Shown here: in pieces, positions 16,393 to 25,062 of the stretch
How positions within the stretch are numbered: the stretch's first letter is position 1
Layout: each line of letters starts with the position of its first letter
Assembly: GCF_001044255.1 (NCBI RefSeq)
Contig: NZ_JYNX01000033.1
Location: 49,466 to 113,465 of the forward strand
DNA: 64,000 nucleotides
Reading direction: 5' to 3'
Source of the DNA: Mycolicibacterium chubuense
GTDB lineage: Bacteria; Actinomycetota; Actinomycetes; Mycobacteriales; Mycobacteriaceae
Program-made: the position numbers and the translations under genes
The notes under the pieces: generated by a model
Told to the model about the DNA's origin: nothing
Database searches by the model: none
What the model saw: only the letters and a program-made list of their open reading frames with translations

Positions 16393-17039
16393 GTCGGTGT
16401 GGCCTCCGATCGCGTCGCCGCCAGATCCCGACCCAGCGATTCTGCGTACTCCGTGAACACCTCGGTCAGCGGGATTGCAGGATCGAGCAGCCATAAGGTC
16501 TCCATTCCGTTGATGAAGGCGAGAATCTCCGTGGCCTTGACGGCCGCGTCGACGTCGGTGCGATAGCGGCCCGCCCGCTGGCCGCGCTCGATGATCTTCC
16601 TGATGATGTCGACCGCGGCGCGGTACCGGTTGTGCAGGCGGTCGTGCAGCGGGGCGTCCGGGGCGATGTTCTCGGCGAGCAGGACGGTGAACGTGCCCAC
16701 GAGTTCCGGGGCCCGCTCGAAGCGCTCGGGAACGCGCATCAGTTCGGTGATCAGGTCGCCGGAGCGGTCGGCGTGCGCATCGTCGTCGGCGTCACGCGCA
16801 TCCAGCACCGCGTTGAGGAGTTGCTCTTTGGACGCGAAGTGATGCAGCAGCCCGGCTGAGGTCACGCCCGCCTCGCGGGCGATCTGCGCCAGCGACGTGG
16901 ACCGCCATCCCTTGCGCGCCAGCAGACGCTCCGCCACCGCGAGAATCCGTTGCCTGCGGTCCTCGCCTTTGGCGAACAGGGTCGCGTAGGGACGTCTGGG
17001 CGAATCCAGATCGGACCCGGCGGACTGCGCGGCGGACAC
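16389..17039 (-). CDS. TetR-family regulator
   Basis: 216 residues. The helix-turn-helix is SLAQIAREAGVTSAGLLHHF (about 49-68). GTG start at 17039. A near-perfect inverted repeat sits 17 to 48 bases upstream and is the likely autoregulatory operator. It forms a two-gene unit with the hypothetical protein that follows. C-terminal effector domain not assignable. Confidence 0.9.
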   Translation of the reverse strand: MSAAQSAGSDLDSPRRPYATLFAKGEDRRQRILAVAERLLARKGWRSTSLAQIAREAGVTSAGLLHHFASKEQLLNAVLDARDADDDAHADRSGDLITELMRVPERFERAPELVGTFTVLLAENIAPDAPLHDRLHNRYRAAVDIIRKIIERGQRAGRYRTDVDAAVKATEILAFINGMETLWLLDPAIPLTEVFTEYAESLGRDLAATRSEATPT

Positions 17040-17055
17040 TCATCTCCTCGGCTCG

Positions 17056-17087
17056 AACCAACCTAGTGAACACACAGTAGGTAGGTT
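17056..17087. promoter_or_regulatory. TetR operator candidate, 10-bp inverted repeat
   Basis: Arms AACCAACCTA (17056-17065) and TAGGTAGGTT (17078-17087) pair with one mismatch around a 12-base spacer. It lies just before the GTG of the TetR gene, as expected for self-repression. Confidence 0.6.
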
Positions 17088-17120
17088 TGCCGGATGTGAC
17101 AAGGGTCTCAGCGAAATTGA

Positions 17121-17306
17121 GTTTCGATCGCCGTCACCGATGCCGCCGACGCGCGCCGTAACGCCAGCGTGACGCCGTTTTACCAGCTCAACACATCGTT
17201 CTGGAAATACTGGATGGCATGCCCGATCGGATACGGCTTCGACGGCAGTCGACTGGCCGGTGACGCCGGCGCCGCGTTCAGCGATCAGTTGACCCACAGC
17301 GAGTGA
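17121..17306 (+). pseudogene. possible gene remnant, C-terminal fragment
   Basis: An open frame of 61 codons ends TGA at 17304-17306 and reads like real protein (TPFYQLNTSFWKYWMACPIG, then GYGFDGSRLAGDAGAAF), but it has no ATG and no ribosome site; GTG at the VTPF segment is the only start choice. It fills the 280-base gap between the TetR gene and the acyl-CoA dehydrogenase stop. I do not recognise the parent family. Could be the tail of a deleted gene. Confidence 0.3.
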
Positions 17307-17318
17307 CGCGCACAATCA

Positions 17319-18479
17319 TCACAGCCCAAGCGATTTGGCGATGATCACCTTCATCACCTCGCTGGTGCCCGCGTAGATACGGGCCACCCGCGCATCGGTG
17401 TACAGCCGTGCGATCGGGTATTCCATCATGTAGCCGTAGCCGCCGAACAGCTGCAGGCAGCGGTCCACGACACGCTGCTGCATCTCCGTGCAGAACAACT
17501 TGACCCGGGCCGCGTCGGCACCGGAGAGCTCACCGTCGACGTGCAGCGCGACGGCCCGGTCCAGCATCGCCTGCGCCGCCTCGACCTCCGTCGAACAGGC
17601 GGCGAGTTCGAACTTGGTGTTCTGGAACGACGCCACCGGGGTGCCGAACGCCGTGCGGTGCTGCGTGTAGTCGATGGCCGCCGCGATCGCCGAACGGGCC
17701 TGTGCCACTGAGCCGACCGCGACCGTCAGCCGCTCCTGGGCCAGGTTGTGGCCCAGGTAGCCGAATGCCTCGTCCACGTCGCCGAGCACATTCGCCGCAG
17801 GCACGCGCACGTCGACGAACGACAGTTCGGCGGTGTCCTGCACCTTGCAGCCCATCTTCTGCAGCTCGCGGCCACGGGTGAAGCCGTCCATGCCGTCTTC
17901 GACGACGAGCAGGGTCAGACCCGCGCGGCGGTTGTCCGGATCGGTCGACGTACGCGCGACGACGATCACCAGGTCGGCCTGCATCCCGCCCGTGATGAAG
18001 GTCTTGGCGCCGTTGACGATGTAGTGGGGGCCTTCTGAATCAACACCGCGCACCGCGGTGGTGCGCATGCCCGCGAGGTCGGACCCTGTGCCGGGCTCCG
18101 TCATCGCGATCGCGGTGAGCAGGGTCCCTGCCGCCAGTCCGGGAAACCAGCGTGCCCGCTGCTCGTCGTTCGCATAGTGCAGGAAGTACGGCAGGATCAC
18201 CTCGAGTTGAGTACGCACCGTGGACAGCGTGACGAGCGCGCGGGCCGCCTCCTCCTGCAGCACCACGTTGTAGCGGTAGTCCGACACGCCGCCGCCGCCG
18301 TACTGTTCGGGAATCGCGACGCCCAGCATGCCCAACGTGCCCATGCGCTCGAAGACCTCGCGCGGCATCCGCCCGCCCTGCTCCCACTGCGGGTAGTTCG
18401 GCACGACCTCCTTCTCCACGAAGTCGCGCGAGAGCTCCCGGAACGCCTCGTGGTCCTCGGTGAACAGGTCTCTGCGCAT
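17319..18479 (-). CDS. acyl-CoA dehydrogenase
   Basis: 386 residues, classical length. AMTEPGTGSDLAG (FAD loop), GAKTFITGG, QLFGGYGYMMEYPIARLYTDARV and the catalytic Glu in YAGTSEVMK. Flavoenzyme making an alpha,beta-enoyl-CoA from an acyl-CoA. It follows the thiolase gene by 15 bases and ends the minus-strand beta-oxidation unit 22863-17319. Confidence 0.93.
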   Translation of the reverse strand: MRRDLFTEDHEAFRELSRDFVEKEVVPNYPQWEQGGRMPREVFERMGTLGMLGVAIPEQYGGGGVSDYRYNVVLQEEAARALVTLSTVRTQLEVILPYFLHYANDEQRARWFPGLAAGTLLTAIAMTEPGTGSDLAGMRTTAVRGVDSEGPHYIVNGAKTFITGGMQADLVIVVARTSTDPDNRRAGLTLLVVEDGMDGFTRGRELQKMGCKVQDTAELSFVDVRVPAANVLGDVDEAFGYLGHNLAQERLTVAVGSVAQARSAIAAAIDYTQHRTAFGTPVASFQNTKFELAACSTEVEAAQAMLDRAVALHVDGELSGADAARVKLFCTEMQQRVVDRCLQLFGGYGYMMEYPIARLYTDARVARIYAGTSEVMKVIIAKSLGL

Positions 18480-18494
18480 CCGCGTCGTCCCCCG

Positions 18495-19640
18495 TCAGCT
18501 CACCAGCTCGACGACGGTGGCGTTGGCGGTACCGCCGCCCTCGCACATCGTCTGCAATCCGTAACGAATTCCGTTGTCGCGCATGTGATGGATCATCCGC
18601 GTCATCAACACCGCACCGGACGCGCCGAGCGGATGGCCCAATGCGATGGCACCACCGAGCGGATTCAGCTTCGCCTCGTCGGCACCCGTGTCGGCCAGCC
18701 AAGCCAGCGGAACCGGTGCGAACGCCTCGTTGACCTCGAACACGCCGATCTCCGACAGGTCGAGCCCGGCCTTGTGCAGCACCTTCTCCGTCGCCGGAAT
18801 CGGTCCGGTCAGCATCAGTTTCGGGTCCGCACCGGTGACAGCACCCGCGCGGTAGCGCGCGAGCGGGGTCAGGCCGAGCTGCACCGCGCTCTCGGCGGTC
18901 ATCACCAGCAGGGCCGCAGCCCCGTCAGAGATCTGCGACGAATTGCCGGCGTGGATGACGCCGTCGTCGGTGAACGCAGGCTTGAGGCCGGCCAGCTTCT
19001 CCACTGTCGTGCCGCGCCGGATCCCCTCGTCATCGGTGACGACACCGCCCTCGGTGACGACGGGAACGATCTGATGGATGAACGCGCCCGCGTCCTGGGC
19101 GGCTGCGGCGAGTTCGTGCGAGCGGGCCGAATACTCGTCCAATCGGGCGCGCGAGAAGCCCCACTGCTGCGCGATCATCTCCGCCGAGATGCCCTGATTG
19201 AACGAGAAATCATCGTAGCGGGCAAGCACTTTCGGCCCGTAGGGCATGCCGGTGGCACGCGCGGCGCCCAGCGGCACGCGACTCATCACCTCCACTCCTC
19301 CGGCGACCACCACCTCCTGCTGACCCGACATCACCGCCTGCACGGCGAAGTCGAGCGCCTGCTGGCTGGAGCCGCAGGCCCGGTTCACGGTGGTGCCAGG
19401 GACGTGCTCGGGCCACCCCGCGGCGAGGACCGCGTAGCGGCCGATGTTGCTGGACTGGTCGCCCACCTGGGACACGCAGCCCCAGACGACGTCGTCGATC
19501 ACGTCGGTGTCGACCCCGGTCCGCTCGATCAGTTCGTTGAGCACCAGTGCCGACAGGTCGGCCGCGTGCTGATCGGACAGTCCCCCGTTTCGCTTGCCGA
19601 CCGGTGTGCGCACTGCTCCCACGATCACGGTTTCTCGCAT
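18495..19640 (-). CDS. thiolase (acetyl-CoA acyltransferase)
   Basis: 381 residues with all thiolase active-site parts: nucleophilic Cys in NRACGSSQQA (near 88), His in GGAIALGHPLGASG and the second Cys in TMCEGGGTAN. It cleaves a 3-oxoacyl-CoA with CoA. ATG follows directly after the TAG of the enoyl-CoA hydratase, with GAGG as ribosome site. With its neighbours it supplies hydratase, thiolase and dehydrogenase steps. Confidence 0.93.
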   Translation of the reverse strand: MRETVIVGAVRTPVGKRNGGLSDQHAADLSALVLNELIERTGVDTDVIDDVVWGCVSQVGDQSSNIGRYAVLAAGWPEHVPGTTVNRACGSSQQALDFAVQAVMSGQQEVVVAGGVEVMSRVPLGAARATGMPYGPKVLARYDDFSFNQGISAEMIAQQWGFSRARLDEYSARSHELAAAAQDAGAFIHQIVPVVTEGGVVTDDEGIRRGTTVEKLAGLKPAFTDDGVIHAGNSSQISDGAAALLVMTAESAVQLGLTPLARYRAGAVTGADPKLMLTGPIPATEKVLHKAGLDLSEIGVFEVNEAFAPVPLAWLADTGADEAKLNPLGGAIALGHPLGASGAVLMTRMIHHMRDNGIRYGLQTMCEGGGTANATVVELVS

Positions 19641-20441
19641 CTACCTCTGCTCCTCGTCGTCGTACAACGCCCACGCCCCACTGAACTGCGGGTCGCGTCT
19701 GTCCGCGAACGCGGCATACGCCTCGCCCGCATCAGCGGTGGCGAAGTTGCCCGGTTGCGCCCGGGCCTCATTGGCCAGTGCCTGTTGCAGTGTCGCCGTC
19801 GCGCCGTCGTTGAGCAGCGCCTTGCTCTGCGCCAGCGCGAACGGCGGCCCTGCGGCGAGCCGGTCGGCGAGATCGTCGACGAACACGTCGATCTCGTCAT
19901 CGGGCGTGACCCAGGTGACCAATCCCAGGGCGTGCGCCTCCTGCGCATCGATCATGCCGGCGAGCAGAACGAGGCGCTTGGCCTGTTGCAGGCCGACCAT
20001 CCTCGGGAGCAGCCACGATCCGCCGAGGTCGACCGACAGCCCGCGCTTGGCGAAGATCTGGCAGAAGCGGGACTGCGGGGTGGCGACGACGAGATCGCAG
20101 CCGAGCGCCAGATTCCAGCCTGCGCCGACGGCGATGCCGGTGACCTTGGCGATGGTCGGCACCGCCAGCTCGTGCAGCGCCAGCGCCACGTCGGTGAGAC
20201 GGTCCAGCTTGTGCCGCGGGTGGACCTTCTCGCCGGTCGCGATGTCCGCGCCGGAGCTGAACGCGCCGCCCGCGCCGGTCAGCACCAGCACCCGAACATG
20301 CGGATCACGCTTGACCCGCCGCAGCGCGTCGGCCAGTTCCAGCCACAGCCGCGCGTCCAGCGCGTTGCGGCGCTCGGGCCGGTTCAGGGTCAGCGTGCGT
20401 ACCCCGTCGCGGTCGGCGCACAGCAGGACGTCGTCACTCAT
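19641..20441 (-). CDS. enoyl-CoA hydratase/isomerase
   Basis: 266 residues of the crotonase fold. Oxyanion-hole segments GAFSSGADI and GIAVGAGWNLALGCDL are present. In the usual catalytic helix position it has DLGGSWLLPRMVG, so the second Glu is not obvious and isomerase or hydratase specificity is open. ATG 20441 (MSDDVLL) is preferred to an upstream start inside the CaiB gene; it overlaps the CaiB stop by eight bases. Confidence 0.88.
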   Translation of the reverse strand: MSDDVLLCADRDGVRTLTLNRPERRNALDARLWLELADALRRVKRDPHVRVLVLTGAGGAFSSGADIATGEKVHPRHKLDRLTDVALALHELAVPTIAKVTGIAVGAGWNLALGCDLVVATPQSRFCQIFAKRGLSVDLGGSWLLPRMVGLQQAKRLVLLAGMIDAQEAHALGLVTWVTPDDEIDVFVDDLADRLAAGPPFALAQSKALLNDGATATLQQALANEARAQPGNFATADAGEAYAAFADRRDPQFSGAWALYDDEEQR

Positions 20442-21660
20442 CGGCGGGTCCGATCGCCCCCTCGGCGCGCAGCTGCGCGAGTTCTTCGGCCGTGACTCCC
20501 AGTTCGGTGAGCACCGCGTCGGTGTGCTCACCGAGGTCGGGTATCGCGCCCATCGGCTGTTCGAAGTCGCTGATGACCGGCGGCGGCCGCAGCGCGGGGA
20601 TGTCGCCCTTCGGGCTCGCCACGGTCCGCCACCGGTCCCGGGCGCTCAGCTGGGGATGGACCACGACCTCGCTGGGTTTGTTGAACCGGGCGTTGCCGAT
20701 TCCCGCCTCGTCGGCCGTCTGCTGAATGTCAGCCAGATCGTGTCGCGCACACCAGGATCCGATCGCGTCGTCGAGAGTCTGCCGGTGGGCGCAGCGACCG
20801 GGATTCGTCGCGAACCGGGGGTCGTCGGCCAGATCGGGGCGGTCGATGATCTCCCGTGCCACCCGCTGCCATTCGCGGTCGTTGGTGGTGCCCAGCACCA
20901 CGGTGTGACCGTCACGGGTGGGGTATGCGCCGTACGGCGCGACGGCCGGCGAACCGACGCCCAGCGGCTCCTGGTCGATACCCGCATGCTGGGTGTAGGT
21001 CAGCGCGTAGCCCATCACGTCGGTCATCACGTCGAACAGACTCAATTCGACCGACGGCGCCGGACCTGACCGCGGCCGCCGCTCGCGCCTGTACAGCAGC
21101 GTCACGATCGACATCGCGGCGTACAGACCGGTGGTGAAATCGGCCATCGCGGGCCCGGGCTTGGCGGGCATGCCGGGCGAACCGGTGATCGCGCACGACC
21201 CCGACTCCGCCTGCACCAGGAGGTCGTACGCGCGTTTGTGGGAGATCGGGCCGCCAGGCCCGTATCCGTCGATCTCGACCGGGATGACGTCGGGGTGGCG
21301 CTCGGCGAGATCGGCGGGCGCCACGCCCAGCCGCACCGTGGCGCCGGGCGCCAGGTTGGACACGAACACGTCGGCACGGTCGAGCAACCGGTGCATCAAT
21401 TCCCTGCCCGCAGGTGATTTCGTGTTCAGCGCGACCGATTCCTTACCGCGGTTGCACCATACGAAATGGGCGGCCAGACCGGCCGGGCCGTTGACGACGT
21501 CGTCGTAGTGGCGGGAGAAGTCGCCGCCGTCGGGATTCTCCACCTTGATGACGCGGGCGCCGAAGTCGGCGAGGACGCGGGTGCACATCGGCGCCGCGAC
21601 GGCCTGCTCCATCGCGACCACGGTGACACCGGCCAGCGGCGCGGCAGTCGGAGTCGACAC
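20434..21660 (-). CDS. CaiB/BaiF (class III) CoA-transferase
   Basis: 408 residues, usual one-domain length. The catalytic Asp is in AMADFTTGLYAAMS and the N-terminal signature is VVAMEQAVAAPMCTRVLADFGA. It moves CoA between acids, activating the substrate without ATP. GTG start. It precedes enoyl-CoA hydratase, thiolase and dehydrogenase in the same direction, so it probably performs the entry step for them. Confidence 0.9.
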   Translation of the reverse strand: MSTPTAAPLAGVTVVAMEQAVAAPMCTRVLADFGARVIKVENPDGGDFSRHYDDVVNGPAGLAAHFVWCNRGKESVALNTKSPAGRELMHRLLDRADVFVSNLAPGATVRLGVAPADLAERHPDVIPVEIDGYGPGGPISHKRAYDLLVQAESGSCAITGSPGMPAKPGPAMADFTTGLYAAMSIVTLLYRRERRPRSGPAPSVELSLFDVMTDVMGYALTYTQHAGIDQEPLGVGSPAVAPYGAYPTRDGHTVVLGTTNDREWQRVAREIIDRPDLADDPRFATNPGRCAHRQTLDDAIGSWCARHDLADIQQTADEAGIGNARFNKPSEVVVHPQLSARDRWRTVASPKGDIPALRPPPVISDFEQPMGAIPDLGEHTDAVLTELGVTAEELAQLRAEGAIGPADE

Positions 21661-21684
21661 GCGTTCAGATAACCACGGACGGCA

Positions 21685-22863
21685 TCAGTAGCTGCGCGGG
21701 AGGCCGAGCACGTGCTCGCCGAGGAAGTTCAGGATCATCTCCTGACTGACCGGCGCGATCTTCATCAGCCGCGATTCGCGGAAGTATCGCGCGACGTGAT
21801 ACTCCTCGGAGTAGCCCATGCCGCCGTGCAGTTGCAGCGCGCGGTCGGCGGCGCCGAAGCCGGCGTCGGCACACAGGTACTTCGCCGTATTCGCTTCACG
21901 CCCACAGGGTTTACCGTTGTCATAGAGCCAGGTGGCCTTGCGCAGCACGAGTTCGGCGGCGTCGAGCCGGGCCAGGGAGTCCGCCAAGGGGAACTGCAGG
22001 CCCTGGTTCATCCCGATCGGACGGTTGAACACGTGCCGCTCGTTGCCGTACGTGACGGCCTTCTCCAGCGCGACCCGGCCGATGCCCAGCGCCTCGGCGG
22101 CGATCAGCATCCGCTCGGGATTCAGGCCGTCGAGGATGTACCTGAAGCCCTGGCCCTCCTCGCCGACGCGGTGGGCGACCGGCACCATCAGGTCGTCGAT
22201 GAACAGCTCGTTGGAGCTGACCGCGTTGCGGCCCATCTTCTTGATCGGGCGGATGTCGACGTGCGCGCGATCGAGGTCGGTCAGGAACAGCGTCATACCA
22301 TCGGTCTTCCTGGCGACCTCGTCATACGGCGTCGTGCGGGTCAGCAGCAGGATCTTCTCCGACTCCAGCGCCTTGGAGATCCACACCTTGCGGCCGTTGA
22401 CGCGGTAGTGGTCGCCCTCCCGCTTGGCGAACGTCGTGATCCGCGAGGTGTCCAGTCCGGCACCGGGTTCGGTGACGCCGAAGCAGACGTGCAGATCGCC
22501 GTCGACGATGCGGGGCAGCGTCTCGGCCTTGAGCTCGTCGGAGCCGTGCTTGACCACCGGCTGCATGCCGAAGATCGACAGGTGGATGGCGCTGGCGCCG
22601 TTCATCGCCGCACCGGACCGGGACACCTCCTCGAGCAGCAGGGTCGCTTCCGTGATGCCCAGACCGTGCCCGCCGTACTCCTCCGGGATCGTCATGCCCA
22701 GCCAGCCACCCGTGGCGATGGCGTCGTAGAACTCCTGGGGGAATTCGTGCGCCTGGTCCTTCTCGAGCCAGTAGTGATCGTCGAACCGGGCGCACAACTC
22801 GGCCACGGACTTGCGGATCAGTTCCTGATCGTCGCTCAGCTCGAAACTCATGCCGCCGGCCAT
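21685..22863 (-). CDS. acyl-CoA dehydrogenase
   Basis: 392 residues from ATG 22863 (MAGGMSFELSDDQ). The frame also allows GTG 22872, which sits too close to the AGAGGA ribosome site. FAD loop VTEPGAGLDTSRI, LQLHGGMGYSEEY, and a late catalytic Glu in PVSQEMILNFLGEHVLG where most family members have GTSE. It may act on a bulky acyl-CoA. First gene of the minus-strand beta-oxidation block after the hairpin at 22888-22950. Confidence 0.9.
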   Translation of the reverse strand: MAGGMSFELSDDQELIRKSVAELCARFDDHYWLEKDQAHEFPQEFYDAIATGGWLGMTIPEEYGGHGLGITEATLLLEEVSRSGAAMNGASAIHLSIFGMQPVVKHGSDELKAETLPRIVDGDLHVCFGVTEPGAGLDTSRITTFAKREGDHYRVNGRKVWISKALESEKILLLTRTTPYDEVARKTDGMTLFLTDLDRAHVDIRPIKKMGRNAVSSNELFIDDLMVPVAHRVGEEGQGFRYILDGLNPERMLIAAEALGIGRVALEKAVTYGNERHVFNRPIGMNQGLQFPLADSLARLDAAELVLRKATWLYDNGKPCGREANTAKYLCADAGFGAADRALQLHGGMGYSEEYHVARYFRESRLMKIAPVSQEMILNFLGEHVLGLPRSY

Positions 22864-22887
22864 CGCCGTCACTTCCTCTCCCCGTAC

Positions 22888-22950
22888 CGCCGAAACTGTA
22901 TTCCACGTGTCGTTTTCACCCCGAAGTCCGCGTGGAATACAGTTTCGGCG
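22888..22950. repeat. perfect 20-bp inverted repeat with 23-base loop
   Basis: CGCCGAAACTGTATTCCACG at 22888-22907 is perfectly complementary to 22931-22950. It lies between the amidohydrolase stop (22961) and the acyl-CoA dehydrogenase start on the same strand. There is no T-run, so it is not a classic intrinsic terminator; it may be a processing or attenuation hairpin, or a small palindromic repeat element. Confidence 0.9.
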
Positions 22951-22960
22951 CCGGTGGTGC

Positions 22961-24256
22961 TCAGTCCTTGTTGCCCGTCAGCTGCTTGGCGTTGGCGGCG
23001 AAATCGGCGAAGGAGGCGCCGGTCTTCTCCTTGTGCGACAGCGCCTGGATCGACACGTCATGACCCTCGGCGGCCTTGCGCAACGCCCCGACCGTCGCCT
23101 GCTCTTTCGACATGTGGCTGAACGGATCGAAGTTGTACCACCGCATCGCGTTCTCGTAGGTCATCTTGTTGATCTCGTCGTCGGGAACGTCGTTGGCCTT
23201 GAGCACGTCGTCGAGCTGTTCGGGAGCGCCGGGCCACATCGAATCGCTGTGGGGGTAGTCGGCTTCCCAGCAGATGTTGTCCACCCCGATCTGGTGCCGG
23301 GTGGTCACGCCGACCGGGTCGGCGATGAAGCAGGTCAGGAAGTGCTCTCGGAAGACCTCGCTGGGCAGCTTGCCCTTGAAATCCTGCCCCGTCCAGGTGG
23401 AGTGCATCTCATAGGTCCGGTCCACCCGCTCCAGGAAGTAGGGGATCCACCCGGTGCCGCCCTCGCTCAGCGCGATCTTGAGATCCGGGTACTCCTTGAT
23501 CGGCCGCGACCACAGCAAGTCCGCGGCGGCCTGCACGATGTTCATCGGCTGCAGCGTGATCATCACGTCCATCGGTGCGTCCGGCGCTGTGATGGCCAGT
23601 CGGCCCGACGACCCGATGTGGACGTTGAGCACGGTGTCGGTGTCCACCAGTGCATCCCACATCGGCTTCCAGTGATCGAAGTCGTGGAAGCTGGGATAGC
23701 CCATGGCCGAGGGGTTCTCCGAGAACGTCAGCGAGTGCACACCACGCGCGGCGTTGCGGCGGATCTCGGCCGCGCACGCCACCGGGTCCCAGATCACCGG
23801 CAGCGTCATGGGGATGAACCGCGCCGGATAGGCGCCGCACCACTCCTCCACGTGCCAGTCGTTGTAGGCCTGCACCAACGCCAGGGAGAACTCCTGGTCC
23901 TCGGTGGCGAAGAGTCGGCCGGCGAAGCCGGGGAACGACGGGAAGCACATCGAGCCGAGGATGCCGCCGGCGTTCATGTCCTTGACCCGCTCGTCGACCT
24001 GCCAACAGCCGGGCCGGATCTCGTCGAGCCCCTGTGGCTCGAGGCCGTACTCCTCCTTCGGCCGGCCCGCGACCGCATTGAGCGCCACGTTCGGGATCAC
24101 CACGTCGCGGAACTGCCAGGTGTCCGATCCGTCGGGGTTGTGCACCAGCCGGGGCGCCTCGTCGAGGTACTTCTTCGGGAGGTGGTTCTTGAACATGTCC
24201 GGCGGTTCGACGATGTGATCGTCCACGCTGATCAAGATCATGTCGTCCTTGTTCAC
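22961..24256 (-). CDS. amidohydrolase 2-family (metal-dependent) protein
   Basis: 431 residues of the ACMSD-like amidohydrolase family. N-terminal SVDDHIVEPPDMF box, LNVHIGSSG, and the C-terminal EADYPHSDSMWPG box with metal ligand Asp. Members are decarboxylases or hydrolases of ring or diketone acids. GTG 24256 is preferred because AGGA lies five bases before it; the frame is open further upstream. It probably belongs to the GAGAAT-controlled set through the divergent region at 24257-24519. Confidence 0.88.
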   Translation of the reverse strand: MNKDDMILISVDDHIVEPPDMFKNHLPKKYLDEAPRLVHNPDGSDTWQFRDVVIPNVALNAVAGRPKEEYGLEPQGLDEIRPGCWQVDERVKDMNAGGILGSMCFPSFPGFAGRLFATEDQEFSLALVQAYNDWHVEEWCGAYPARFIPMTLPVIWDPVACAAEIRRNAARGVHSLTFSENPSAMGYPSFHDFDHWKPMWDALVDTDTVLNVHIGSSGRLAITAPDAPMDVMITLQPMNIVQAAADLLWSRPIKEYPDLKIALSEGGTGWIPYFLERVDRTYEMHSTWTGQDFKGKLPSEVFREHFLTCFIADPVGVTTRHQIGVDNICWEADYPHSDSMWPGAPEQLDDVLKANDVPDDEINKMTYENAMRWYNFDPFSHMSKEQATVGALRKAAEGHDVSIQALSHKEKTGASFADFAANAKQLTGNKD

Positions 24257-24335
24257 GACGTTCCTCCACCTCCGCACGCGCGTTGTCACGGCACGCGCCG
24301 TTTCCGACCGTTGCTTTCTCCCTATGGAAACTAGC

Positions 24336-24353
24336 TTCTCCGACAGCGAGAAT
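24336..24353. promoter_or_regulatory. inverted TTCTC-N7-GAGAA element (weak)
   Basis: TTCTC at 24336-24340 and GAGAA at 24348-24352 face the opposite way to the main palindrome. It is 80-97 bases before the amidohydrolase start. The half site GAGAAT matches the regulon palindrome, so it may be a secondary site. The rest of the divergent gap 24257-24519 shows no gene. Confidence 0.3.
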
Positions 24354-24481
24354 CAATGTCCGTTAGCCGCGGTTGTGCCACCTGGCTGCAGCGTTGGGAC
24401 GCCGGCGGGCGGCGTGCGACCCGCGAGTACGCGCACGTCGATGGACGTTTCGGCGGAAGACTGGAAATCTGTTGCTCAAAT

Positions 24482-24500
24482 ATGAGAACCTGATTCTCAT
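24482..24500. promoter_or_regulatory. GAGAA-type palindrome, site 2
   Basis: ATGAGAA CCTGA TTCTCAT, seven-base arms, the same GAGAA-N5-TTCTC frame as the other copies. It lies 19 bases before the GTG start of the carboxymuconolactone-decarboxylase-like gene and faces the divergent amidohydrolase. Confidence 0.68.
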
Positions 24501-24519
24501 GATGGAGAGGAGTGGGAAA

Positions 24520-25056
24520 GTGCGCATCCCCCCGCTGCCGGCGGACGAGTGGGATGACGCCGCCGACGGGGCGCTGGCCGGCCTGATACCCGCCGAGCGG
24601 CGCAATCCGGAAGCGACCGGGAATCTGGTCGCCACGCTCGTGCGGCACCCGAGACTGGCCCGGAACTTCCTGCGGTTCAACTTCCACCTGCTCTACGGAA
24701 CCACCCTGCCGCCTCGGCTGCGCGAGCTGGCCGTGCTGCGTATCGCGCTGCTCAGCGGCTGCGACTACGAGTGGCGCCACCACGTCACCATGGGCCGCGA
24801 CGCCGGACTGTCCGACGCCGACATCGCCGGTATCGAGCACGGCGAGGCGTCCGACGAACTCGACCGCGCGGTGCTGGCGGCCGTCGACGAGTTGCGCAGC
24901 GACTCGACCGTCACCGACCCGACCTGGACAACGCTGTCCGCCCACCTCGACGAGCACCAACTGATGGATCTCGTCTTCACGATCGGTTGCTATGGCGCCC
25001 TGGCCATGGCCATCAACACCTTTGGGGTTCAACCCGACCCCGACACAGAGAGGTAA
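24520..25056 (+). CDS. carboxymuconolactone decarboxylase-family (AhpD-like) protein
   Basis: 178 residues of the CMD/AhpD fold: LRELAVLRIALLSGC followed by CDYEWRHH. It lacks the AhpD CxxC pair, so peroxidase activity is unlikely; decarboxylase or ring-cleavage helper is more plausible. GTG 24520 has GAGGAG seven bases upstream. Start is placed after the palindrome at 24482-24500 so that the operator is not coding. Six bases separate it from the Rieske oxygenase. Confidence 0.82.
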   Translation: MRIPPLPADEWDDAADGALAGLIPAERRNPEATGNLVATLVRHPRLARNFLRFNFHLLYGTTLPPRLRELAVLRIALLSGCDYEWRHHVTMGRDAGLSDADIAGIEHGEASDELDRAVLAAVDELRSDSTVTDPTWTTLSAHLDEHQLMDLVFTIGCYGALAMAINTFGVQPDPDTER

Positions 25057-25062
25057 TCATCC

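Noticed and set aside
17040-17315. 91-codon minus-strand open frame upstream of the TetR gene
   Set aside because: It overlaps the palindromic operator and the TetR promoter and has no recognisable motif or ribosome site.
18177-20495. 772-codon plus-strand open frame
   Set aside because: It is the complement of the thiolase, hydratase and dehydrogenase genes, with no domain and an extreme Arg/His content.
22888-22950. Rho-independent terminator
   Set aside because: The stem is perfect but the T-run is missing on either strand.
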